Positions 1 through 5,369 of a stretch of DNA of 5,369 bases are shown piece after piece. A model generated the notes under the pieces. That model did no database searches. It was not told the DNA's origin and saw only the letters and a program-made list of their open reading frames with translations. Position 1 is the first letter of the stretch; each line of letters opens with the position of its first letter. Source of the stretch: an uncultured Erysipelotrichaceae bacterium (GTDB lineage: Bacteria > Bacillota_I > Bacilli_A > Erysipelotrichales > Coprobacillaceae); NCBI GenBank assembly GCA_900317015.1, contig ONFH01000274.1, positions 1 to 5,369 of the forward strand, given 5' to 3'. Made by a program: the position numbers and the translations under genes.

Positions 1-101
1 CAGTTGAAACGATACTGAGTCAAATTTAGTCAAGTATACATTTTATACAAATGAATATACTTTTTCATAAAGTTTTTACTCTACCTTGTTTCATTCTACC
101 A
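1..101. other. Non-coding flank downstream of adhE
   Basis: This A+T-rich stretch lies between the adhE terminator and the left window edge. I see no open reading frame with a ribosome site in it. It contains a direct repeat, AGTCAA at 18-23 and 28-33, spaced by exactly 10 bases, and a small dyad, GTATA/TATAC, at 34-48. These could belong to the control region of a minus-strand gene beyond the left edge, but no convincing promoter pair is visible and the neighbouring gene is not in the window. Confidence 0.4.
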
Positions 102-132
102 TAAAAGGTCCCCTAGCATAACTAGAGGACCT
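102..132 (-). terminator. Intrinsic terminator of adhE
   Basis: An 11-bp inverted repeat (arms 106-116 and 122-132, 5-base loop) starts 19 bases after the adhE stop codon. Read as minus-strand RNA it pairs completely, with one G-U wobble in the middle. The U-tract after the stem is short and interrupted (about four U, then A), so termination may be incomplete. Orientation and position fit the end of the adhE transcript. On the plus strand the wobble becomes a C-A mismatch, so a plus-strand role is less likely. Confidence 0.65.
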
Positions 133-151
133 CTCATTCAATGAATTCGAA

Positions 152-2905
152 TTATTTCTTTTCAGCAGCTGCTTTACGACGAGCTTCGTTACGAGCATCT
201 CTTTCCTTAGCATATTCAGGATATAAATCCTTGTAAGGAGTTTCGTAATCGTAAATGTCAATTAAGATCTGTTCCATATCTTTAACGATAGGCATACGTG
301 GGTTAGCTGGAGTACACTGGTCTTCATAAGCGTTCATAGCCATTCTGTGAACAGATTCCATCCATTCATCACGGCCAATGCCCTGAGACTTAATGTTCGT
401 TGCACCGCCGACTTTTACCCATAACTGTTCAACAGCCTGTGCGAACATTTCAACACCTTCTGCATCAGTCTTTGGATGTAAACCGATTAATTCAGCTAAT
501 TCTCTATACTTACGATCTGCTTTATAATCTTCGATCTTTGGCCATACATTTAACTTCGTTGGTACTGTACCATTATATCTGATCACGAAAGGTAATAAGA
601 TACCGTTAGCACGACCATGAGGAACATGCCATTCGCCACCGATCTTATGAGCTAATGAATGGTTCATACCTAAGAAGGCATTAGCGAAAGCCATACCGGC
701 GATCGTAGCAGCATTGTGCATCTTGATACGAGCTTCAGGATCAGCATTTAATACTGAGTTCTCTAAGTTTTCGAATACTAACTTAACAGCCTGTTTAGCC
801 CAGCCATCAGTATAGTCAGAAGCTAACATTGAAACATAAGCTTCCATTGCATGTGTTAAGACATCGATACCAGTATCAGCGGCAATCGTAGCTGGAACTG
901 ACATTGTGAATTCTGGGTCGTTGATGGCAATTGTTGGTGTTAATGAGTAGTCAGTTAAGGCATACTTAACGTTGTTACGAGTATCAGTAATGATAGCGAA
1001 TGGAGTGACTTCAGCACCAGTACCAGAAGTTGTAGGGATGGCAACTAATACGGCTTTCTTACCTAATTCTGGGAACTTGATTGCTCTCTTACGGATATCC
1101 ATGAACTTCTGTTTGATATCATCGAAGTTAACTTCTGGATGTTCGTACATTAACCACATAACCTTAGCAGCATCCATTGCAGAACCACCACCTAATGCGA
1201 TGATCGTATCTGGCTGGAATGAACGCATTAATTCAACACCCTGATTAACAACTTCAAGAGTTGGGTCAGACTGAACATCTAAGAATAATTCAAGATCAAC
1301 TTTGTTTCTTCTTCTCTTGATAACATCTTCGATCTTGCCAACATAACCTAAGTTATACATACCACGGTCAGTGATGATCATAGCCTTGTTCATAACTTTC
1401 ATATCTCTTAAGTATCTAATAGAATTACGTTCGAAATAGATCTTTGGAGGAAGTTTAACCCACTGCATATTATTATTACGTCTCCCGATTCTCTTAATAT
1501 TTAATAAGTTTGCTGTACTTACGTTGTTAGAGACTGAGTTATGTCCATAAGAACCACAGCCTAATGTTAATGATGGTAAGAAGGCATTGTATACTGAACC
1601 AATTCCACCGAATGAAGATGGAGCATTTTCAATAATACGGATTGCTTTTACACGTTTACCAAATTCAACTGTGATGTCATGATTTGTTGTATGGATGGCA
1701 GCTGAGTGACCTAAACCATTGAATTCAACAGACTGTTCAGCCTTTGAAATACCATCTTCAGTAGATTCAGCTCTTTCCATAGCTAAGACTGGAGATAATT
1801 TTTCTCTTGTTAATGGTTCATTAGGACCGATTTCAGCACATTCTGCAACTAACATCTGAATGTCATCAGGAACTGTGAAACCAGCCTGAGCAGCGATCCA
1901 AGTTGCAGGTTTACCAGCGACTTTACCATTTAATTTAGCGTTTTCTACGCCTTCGCTGTAAGCTTCATAACCGAACATGAATTTTTCAAGCATTTTCTTT
2001 TCTTCGGCATTGACATAATATACATGATATCTACCAAGTTCAGCTTTGAATTCATCATAGATTTCATGGTCAACGATACAGTTCTGTTCAGAAGCACAGA
2101 TCATACCATTATCGAATGTCTTTGATAAATAAACATCGTTGGCAGCTCTCTTTAATTTACAAGATTTTTCAACATATGCAGGAACGTTACCAGCACCTAC
2201 ACCTAAAGCAGGTTTCCCTTTAGAGTAAGCGGATTTAACCATTGCGTTACCACCAGTAGCTAAGATCGTAGCAACACCAGGATGTTCCATTAAAGCATTC
2301 GTTGCATGCATTAATAATGAACCCTGAGCTACGTTAGAAGGTTTCATTGGTAACCACTGGATACAATCCTTAGGAGCACCAGCCTTAACAGCAGCTTCGT
2401 ACATAACTTTTGCAGCTTCTACTGAAGAGTCATGAGCACCTGGATGGAATGAGAAGATAATTGGGTTACGAGTCTTCATAGAGATCAAAGACTTGAAGAT
2501 TGCCGTTGAAGTTGGGTTAGTAACTGGAACGATCCCGCAGATTACACCAACTGGTTCAGCGATTTCAGTGATTCCAAGTAATGGATCTTCATGAATAATA
2601 CCAACTGTCTTTGTATGACGCATGTTGTTTGTTACATATTCGCAGGCGAATAAGTTTTTAACGGCTTTATCTTCAAAAACCCCACGGCCTGTTTCATCAA
2701 TAGCTAATTCAGCTAAATAACCATGATGGTCAAGTCCAGCAACTGACATTTTAGCAACGATGTAGTCGATCTGTTCCTGATCCATCTGTTCAAATTTGTC
2801 AAGAGCAACTAATGCTTTCTTGACCATCGTATCAATAGCAGCATCGATTTGTTCTTCGGTCTGCCATTCTTTTACTTCTTCTTGTTTCATTTCGTTTTCA
2901 GCCAT
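152..2905 (-). CDS. adhE: Bifunctional acetaldehyde-CoA / alcohol dehydrogenase AdhE
   Basis: This cytoplasmic 917-residue enzyme reduces acetyl-CoA to acetaldehyde and then ethanol, using two NADH and so restoring NAD+ during fermentation. The N-terminal half (about 45-470) is a CoA-acylating aldehyde dehydrogenase. It shows PVTNPTSTAIFK (127-138), GVGAGNVP (235-242), the catalytic cysteine Cys270 in MICASEQN, and His400 in GLGHSA. A linker with GRRNNNMQW (474-482) joins it to an iron-dependent alcohol dehydrogenase with GGGSAMDAAK (572-581), TTSGTGAEVTPF (625-636) and the iron ligands Asp681, His685, His749 and His763. The family assembles into helical spirosomes. Residues 898-917 form a Lys/Arg/Ala-rich tail, and the N-terminus is about 15 residues longer than in E. 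coli AdhE. GGAGG at 2915-2919, nine bases upstream, supports the chosen ATG. The gene is intact and looks monocistronic. Its upstream region carries Rex-like and CcpA-like sites. Confidence 0.97.
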   Translation of the reverse strand: MAENEMKQEEVKEWQTEEQIDAAIDTMVKKALVALDKFEQMDQEQIDYIVAKMSVAGLDHHGYLAELAIDETGRGVFEDKAVKNLFACEYVTNNMRHTKTVGIIHEDPLLGITEIAEPVGVICGIVPVTNPTSTAIFKSLISMKTRNPIIFSFHPGAHDSSVEAAKVMYEAAVKAGAPKDCIQWLPMKPSNVAQGSLLMHATNALMEHPGVATILATGGNAMVKSAYSKGKPALGVGAGNVPAYVEKSCKLKRAANDVYLSKTFDNGMICASEQNCIVDHEIYDEFKAELGRYHVYYVNAEEKKMLEKFMFGYEAYSEGVENAKLNGKVAGKPATWIAAQAGFTVPDDIQMLVAECAEIGPNEPLTREKLSPVLAMERAESTEDGISKAEQSVEFNGLGHSAAIHTTNHDITVEFGKRVKAIRIIENAPSSFGGIGSVYNAFLPSLTLGCGSYGHNSVSNNVSTANLLNIKRIGRRNNNMQWVKLPPKIYFERNSIRYLRDMKVMNKAMIITDRGMYNLGYVGKIEDVIKRRRNKVDLELFLDVQSDPTLEVVNQGVELMRSFQPDTIIALGGGSAMDAAKVMWLMYEHPEVNFDDIKQKFMDIRKRAIKFPELGKKAVLVAIPTTSGTGAEVTPFAIITDTRNNVKYALTDYSLTPTIAINDPEFTMSVPATIAADTGIDVLTHAMEAYVSMLASDYTDGWAKQAVKLVFENLENSVLNADPEARIKMHNAATIAGMAFANAFLGMNHSLAHKIGGEWHVPHGRANGILLPFVIRYNGTVPTKLNVWPKIEDYKADRKYRELAELIGLHPKTDAEGVEMFAQAVEQLWVKVGGATNIKSQGIGRDEWMESVHRMAMNAYEDQCTPANPRMPIVKDMEQILIDIYDYETPYKDLYPEYAKERDARNEARRKAAAEKK

Positions 2906-2953
2906 TTTAATAATCCTCCGTTTTTTAAATGGTTATCTTTCTTTGACGCATAC

Positions 2954-2982
2954 ATCATACAATACCTTATTTTAGATTGCAA
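2954..2982 (-). promoter_or_regulatory. adhE promoter (sigma-70/SigA type)
   Basis: On the minus strand, TTGCAA (-35, 2977-2982) and TATGAT (-10, 2954-2959) are separated by exactly 17 bases. Standard spacing puts the transcription start near 2947, giving a leader of about 42 bases that contains the GGAGG ribosome site. The boxes match the consensus at four and five of six positions, so the promoter is moderate and leaves room for regulation. A Rex-like operator ends six bases upstream of the -35 box. Confidence 0.7.
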
Positions 2983-2985
2983 TAA

Positions 2986-3016
2986 GATTTGTGAAATATT
3001 TAACGATTTGTGAAAT
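2986..3016. repeat. 12-bp direct repeat carrying duplicated Rex half-sites
   Basis: GATTTGTGAAAT occurs identically at 2986-2997 and 3005-3016, offset by 19 bases, which is close to two helical turns. Each copy contains TTGTGAA, the left half of a Rex operator. Only the first copy has a good matching right half. The second may be a weaker or degenerate binding site placed on the same face of the DNA. Confidence 0.7.
2989..3006. promoter_or_regulatory. Rex (NADH/NAD+ sensor) operator candidate
   Basis: The 18-base site TTGTGAAATATTTAACGA matches the Rex consensus TTGTGAAWWWWTTCACAA at 16 of 18 positions: the left arm and the A/T centre match fully and the right arm at five of seven. Rex represses fermentation genes, commonly including adhE, when NADH is low, and releases DNA when NADH rises. 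The site covers about -42 to -59 relative to the predicted adhE start, just upstream of the -35 box. No rex gene is in the window, so the regulator is inferred from the site and the target. Confidence 0.72.
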
Positions 3017-3024
3017 TGCTATCG

Positions 3025-3038
3025 TGTTAACGTTTACA
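3025..3038. promoter_or_regulatory. CcpA cre-box candidate
   Basis: TGTTAACGTTTACA fits the degenerate cre consensus TGWNANCGNTNWCA at every defined position and is a near-perfect palindrome with the central CG. CcpA with phosphorylated HPr binds such sites when sugar is plentiful. Its centre lies at about -84 relative to the predicted adhE start. In Bacillus, cre sites upstream of a promoter can activate overflow genes such as ackA, so activation is plausible, but the direction of the effect cannot be read from sequence. Confidence 0.6.
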
Positions 3039-3054
3039 TTTTATCTTTTTGACA

Positions 3055-3073
3055 AATGTAAGCACCTTACATT
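3055..3073. promoter_or_regulatory. Perfect 19-bp palindrome, operator of unknown regulator
   Basis: AATGTAAGCACCTTACATT is a perfect 8-bp inverted repeat around a 3-base centre. The size and symmetry are typical of an operator for a dimeric regulator. I cannot assign a family. Relative to the predicted adhE start it lies at about -108 to -126. On the plus strand it directly follows a perfect TTGACA (3049-3054), so it could instead act on a rightward promoter. Confidence 0.45.
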
Positions 3074-3095
3074 ATCAATATTTACAAATATGATA

Positions 3096-3260
3096 GATAA
3101 TTTTCATATATTCATCATGCTTGCTTGTGATGTGTAAAAGAATTTCATCTTCTATAAAGATAGTTATTTTTCTAGCAATAAGCTCATTTTTGGCCCTTGA
3201 TCTGCCTAAAAATAACGATTTTTATATCTTTGATCTCTTCACTTATTGTGATGAATATAT
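3096..3260. other. Non-coding A+T-rich spacer between tpiA terminator and adhE control region
   Basis: I find no gene I can support in this stretch. It holds a small A/T-only dyad, TAAAAAT/ATTTTTA, at 3207-3224, and a weak minus-strand promoter-like pair (TTGCTA 3173-3178, TATAGA 3151-3156, 16-base spacer). If that pair were active it would give adhE a second transcript with a leader of about 240 bases. A plus-strand reading frame crosses the region but lacks a ribosome site. An unannotated small RNA cannot be excluded. Confidence 0.4.
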
Positions 3261-3294
3261 AAAAAAAGAGAAGCATCAAAAAGTGATGCTCCCC
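3261..3294 (-). terminator. Strong intrinsic terminator of the pgk-tpiA operon
   Basis: The hairpin starts 12 bases after the tpiA stop codon. Arms 3284-3294 and 3268-3278 enclose a 5-base loop. The inner seven pairs are perfect, and the outer four are G-C or G-U when read as minus-strand RNA. The stem runs directly into seven U (3261-3267). This closes the operon and should insulate adhE from glycolytic read-through. There is no U-tract in the plus-strand sense. Confidence 0.9.
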
Positions 3295-3306
3295 TCCGAT
3301 ATTATA

Positions 3307-4050
3307 TTAGTCTAATGCAGCGACCATAGCTAAGAATGAATCTTCTTTTAATGAAGCTCCACCAACTAAAGCGCCATCGATATCAGGCTGTTCAAGTAAA
3401 GCCTTGATCGTGTTAGGTTTAACAGATCCGCCATACTGAATTCTGATCTTATCAGCAGTTTCCTGATCATATAAATCAGCAATTACGCTTCTGATATAAC
3501 CACAAACGTCTTCTGCGATTTCATTAGTAGCTGTCTTACCAGTACCAATTGCCCAGATTGGTTCATAAGCGATAACTGTCTTTTCAACGTCTTCTTTAGC
3601 AACATCTTTATAAGCAGCTGTTACCTGAGTCTTAACAACGTCATGAGTTTCGCCAGCATCATACTGAGCTTCTGATTCACCAACACAAACGATTGGGTTG
3701 ATGCCGTTCTTTAATGCCTGAAGCATCTTTAAGTTAACTGTTTCATCAGTTTCACCGAAATACTGACGTCTTTCAGAGTGACCGATAATTGTCCAGTCAA
3801 CGCCGATTTCTTTTAACATAGCAGCTGATACAGCACCAGTGTAAGCACCGCTGTCTTTGAAGTGCATATCTTCAGCAGCAACGATTAAATGCTTTGCTTC
3901 TTTAGCTGCAGGCAAGTCTAAGTAAGGAGTAGCGATCCCCCAGTCAGCCTTGTCATTTAATTTATCATCTACTGCAGCAACGAATGCTTTTGTTTCTGCA
4001 ATAGTCTTGTTCATTTTCCAGTTTCCAACTACGATTGGTTTTCTTGCCAT
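3307..4050 (-). CDS. tpiA: Triosephosphate isomerase
   Basis: This cytoplasmic TIM-barrel enzyme interconverts dihydroxyacetone phosphate and glyceraldehyde 3-phosphate in glycolysis. Its 247 residues are a normal full length. Visible signatures are GNWKMN (9-14; Asn10 and Lys12), the dimer-interface loop with Thr71 in GAYTG, catalytic His91 in IIGHSERR, catalytic Glu163 in AYEPIWAIGTGK (161-172, the mobile loop 6), and the phosphate-binding YGGSV (206-210) and GGASL (230-234). The ATG is fixed by AAAGGAG at 4061-4067, ten bases upstream. The gene starts 19 bases after the pgk stop, with no terminator between them, so it is co-transcribed with pgk. One oddity is Glu60-Asp61 where many relatives have Gln followed by Asn or Thr. 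All seven glutamines use CAG. Confidence 0.98.
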   Translation of the reverse strand: MARKPIVVGNWKMNKTIAETKAFVAAVDDKLNDKADWGIATPYLDLPAAKEAKHLIVAAEDMHFKDSGAYTGAVSAAMLKEIGVDWTIIGHSERRQYFGETDETVNLKMLQALKNGINPIVCVGESEAQYDAGETHDVVKTQVTAAYKDVAKEDVEKTVIAYEPIWAIGTGKTATNEIAEDVCGYIRSVIADLYDQETADKIRIQYGGSVKPNTIKALLEQPDIDGALVGGASLKEDSFLAMVAALD

Positions 4051-4069
4051 TTTCTATGATCTCCTTTAA

Positions 4070-5257
4070 TTATTTGTCATCAACAGCTGCGATACCTGGT
4101 AATACTTTACCTTCCATGTATTCAAGAGAAGCACCGCCACCAGTAGAAATATGAGATACCTGATCAGCGAAACCTAACTGCTTAACAGCTGCTGCAGAGT
4201 CACCGCCACCGATGATCGTATTAGCACCGTCTAATGCAGCTAATGCCTTACATACTTCAATTGTACCTTTTGCGAAGTTTGGCATTTCGAATACGCCCAT
4301 AGGACCATTCCAGATAACTGTCTTAGCGCCCTGTAAAGCGTTCTTGATGTTTTCAACAGACTTAGGACCGATATCTAATCCCATGTATCCATCAGGGATG
4401 TCACCTTCGAAAGTCTTGATATCGCCTTCATTAGCGAAAGCTGTGTTACATACGGAATCAACAGGTAATAATAACTTGTCGCCGCCTTTTTCGATGTATT
4501 CCTTAGCTAAGTCGACTTTATCTTCTTCAACTAAAGAAGAACCAACTTTGTAGCCCTGAGCTTTAGCGAATGTGAAAGCCATACCGCCACCGATGATGAT
4601 CTTATCAGCGATCTTTAATAAGTTGTTAATAACACCGATCTTTGAAGAAACCTTAGAACCACCTAAGATGGCAACTAATGGTCTTTCTGGATCATTAACA
4701 GCTTTGCCGATATAAGCGATTTCTTTTTCAAGTAAGAAACCAGCAGCTGCAGGATGTAAGTATGTTGGAATACCTACTGTAGAAGCATGAGCTCTATGAA
4801 CTGAACCGAATGCATCTTCTACGAAAACATCACCTAAAGATGCCCAATATTTACCAAGTTCAGGATCATTCTTTGTTTCACCTGGTTCATAACGAGTGTT
4901 CTGAACTAAGATGACCTGACCATCATGAGCTTCCTTAATAGCGTTTTCTAACTTTTCGCCACGAGTTGCATCTACGAATTCAACATCTCTGTTTAATAAT
5001 TCAGCTAATCTAGGTGCAACAACAGCCATGTTGTTCTTAGCCTTGTCTTCTTCTTTCTTAATTTTTCCTAAGTGAGAGAATAAGACAACTGCCTTAGGAT
5101 TGTGATCCAACAAATAGTTGATTGTTGGTAATGCGGCAACGATTCTGTTGTCGTCTGAAATTGCTTTTCCTTCATCTTTTAGTGGGACATTGAAGTCAAC
5201 ACGTACAAGCACTGTCTTGCCAGTAACATCAATATCTCTGATTGTTAATTTATCCAT
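4070..5257 (-). CDS. pgk: Phosphoglycerate kinase
   Basis: This monomeric cytoplasmic kinase transfers phosphate from 1,3-bisphosphoglycerate to ADP, the first ATP-forming step of glycolysis. With the start used here it has 395 residues, the usual length. The N-terminal substrate domain shows RVDFNVP (19-25), Arg38 in DDNRI, SHLGK (61-65), Arg122 in QNTRYEPGE and Arg155 in SVHRAH. The C-terminal nucleotide domain shows GGSKVSSK (199-206), WNGPMGVFE (316-324), GGGDSAAAV (350-358) and STGGGASLEY (371-380). SHLGK replaces the commoner SHLGR, a variant I know from other Bacillota. A longer in-frame start exists at 5308, but the first 17 codons would cover the -35 and -10 boxes, whereas the ATG at 5255-5257 has GGAGG nine bases upstream. 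It is the first gene of a pgk-tpiA operon. All six glutamines use CAG. Confidence 0.98.
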   Translation of the reverse strand: MDKLTIRDIDVTGKTVLVRVDFNVPLKDEGKAISDDNRIVAALPTINYLLDHNPKAVVLFSHLGKIKKEEDKAKNNMAVVAPRLAELLNRDVEFVDATRGEKLENAIKEAHDGQVILVQNTRYEPGETKNDPELGKYWASLGDVFVEDAFGSVHRAHASTVGIPTYLHPAAAGFLLEKEIAYIGKAVNDPERPLVAILGGSKVSSKIGVINNLLKIADKIIIGGGMAFTFAKAQGYKVGSSLVEEDKVDLAKEYIEKGGDKLLLPVDSVCNTAFANEGDIKTFEGDIPDGYMGLDIGPKSVENIKNALQGAKTVIWNGPMGVFEMPNFAKGTIEVCKALAALDGANTIIGGGDSAAAVKQLGFADQVSHISTGGGASLEYMEGKVLPGIAAVDDK

Positions 5258-5266
5258 TTTATCTGT

Positions 5267-5271
5267 CCTCC
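5267..5271 (-). promoter_or_regulatory. pgk ribosome binding site
   Basis: GGAGG lies nine bases before the ATG at 5255-5257 and decides that start over in-frame upstream ATGs at 5279-5281 and 5306-5308. It is unusually close to the predicted RNA 5' end, only about two bases downstream. It also overlaps an ATG (5271-5273) that opens a four-codon frame ending in TAA one base before the pgk start. Confidence 0.85.
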
Positions 5272-5279
5272 ATGACTGC

Positions 5280-5308
5280 ATTATATCACTCGTTAAATTT
5301 CTTTTCAA
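5280..5308 (-). promoter_or_regulatory. Strong pgk-tpiA promoter (sigma-70/SigA type)
   Basis: On the minus strand, TTGAAA (-35, 5303-5308) and a perfect TATAAT (-10, 5280-5285) are separated by 17 bases, and a TG one base before the -10 box makes an extended -10 element. Standard spacing puts +1 at the A of position 5273, leaving a leader of only about 16 bases. The strength fits high, constant glycolytic expression. I see no Rex-like or cre-like box nearby. Confidence 0.85.
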
Positions 5309-5357
5309 TTAAATATAGGGACGTGAAAAGAATTTGGATGATTTTTAACATGTTCTT

Positions 5358-5369
5358 AAAAAAAGACAC
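5358..5369 (-). terminator. Possible tail of an upstream terminator, cut by the window edge
   Basis: Read on the minus strand, the first bases are GTGTC followed by seven T (5358-5364). This looks like the end of a terminator stem running into its U-tract. The other stem arm would lie outside the window, so pairing cannot be checked. If real, it closes a preceding minus-strand gene and explains why pgk has its own strong promoter. Confidence 0.35.

Noticed and set aside
400..1244. Plus-strand reading frames inside adhE (400-582 and 972-1244)
   Set aside because: Both are antisense shadows of conserved AdhE domains, with no supporting start signals.
1512..1620. Apparently odd AdhE residues in the aldehyde domain (SFGGIGS and GSYGHNS instead of SQGGIGD and GSWGGNS)
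   Set aside because: From memory, related clostridial AdhE proteins carry similar variants, and all catalytic and cofactor motifs are intact, so I treat this as lineage variation.
3107..3151. Minus-strand 14-codon frame (MKFFYTSQASMMNI) upstream of adhE as a leader peptide
   Set aside because: It has only a weak purine-rich stretch as ribosome site, lies far upstream of the predicted adhE start, and has neither a regulatory codon run nor an attenuator-like hairpin after it.
3121..3315. Plus-strand frame of up to 64 codons (TTG start, or ATG at 3130) with a hydrophobic, signal-like N-terminal segment
   Set aside because: No ribosome site precedes either start. The frame runs through the tpiA terminator, whose A-tract supplies its lysines, and ends inside tpiA. 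The hydrophobicity is expected from T-rich sequence. It would deserve another look only if a rightward transcript is found.
4212..4553. 113-codon plus-strand reading frame inside pgk
   Set aside because: It lies antisense to strongly conserved pgk codons, has no recognisable ribosome site or protein features, and is explained as a shadow of the real gene.
5258..5308. N-terminal extension of Pgk by 17 residues from an upstream in-frame ATG
   Set aside because: It would be encoded by the promoter itself, since the -35 and -10 boxes lie inside it. It has no family counterpart, and a well-spaced GGAGG serves the downstream ATG.
5342..5362. TTTTTAA/TTAAAAA inverted repeat upstream of the pgk promoter
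   Set aside because: The stem is A/T only with a 7-base loop and no G-C pairs, too weak for a terminator. Such dyads arise easily in A/T-rich spacers.

Overview
The window looks like core-metabolism chromosome from a low-GC, Gram-positive fermentative bacterium (Bacillota). The support is A+T-rich DNA, strong GGAGG ribosome sites, intrinsic terminators with U-tracts, Rex-like and CcpA-like operators, and an AdhE of the streptococcal/clostridial type. An anaerobic gut lineage such as Erysipelotrichia would fit, but the sequence alone does not settle this. I see no phage, plasmid, insertion sequence, CRISPR, tRNA or rRNA signal.

All three genes are on the minus strand, so transcription runs from right to left. 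At the right edge (5358-5369) is what may be the tail of an upstream gene's terminator. A strong promoter with a perfect TATAAT box (5280-5308) then drives pgk (phosphoglycerate kinase, 4070-5257) and, 19 bases further on, tpiA (triosephosphate isomerase, 3307-4050). This two-gene unit ends at a strong hairpin and U-tract (3261-3294).

About 400 bases (2906-3306) separate tpiA from adhE. The adhE side of this gap is dense with regulatory sequence: a promoter (TTGCAA-17-TATGAT), a near-consensus Rex operator, a duplicated Rex half-site, a CcpA cre-like box, and an unassigned perfect 19-bp palindrome. The tpiA side (about 3096-3260) holds no gene I can support. The adhE gene (152-2905) encodes a full-length bifunctional acetaldehyde-CoA/alcohol dehydrogenase and is followed by a hairpin terminator (102-132). 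The last 100 bases probably lead toward another gene outside the window.

Together the genes cover two ends of sugar fermentation. TpiA and Pgk act in the triose and first ATP-forming steps of glycolysis. AdhE regenerates NAD+ by reducing acetyl-CoA to ethanol. The operators suggest that adhE responds to the NADH/NAD+ ratio (Rex) and to sugar supply (CcpA), whereas pgk-tpiA appears to have a strong promoter with no recognisable operator. I found no evidence of a previously undescribed system. The observations most worth checking are the layered adhE control region, the palindrome, the predicted very short pgk leader, and the near-exclusive use of CAG for glutamine.
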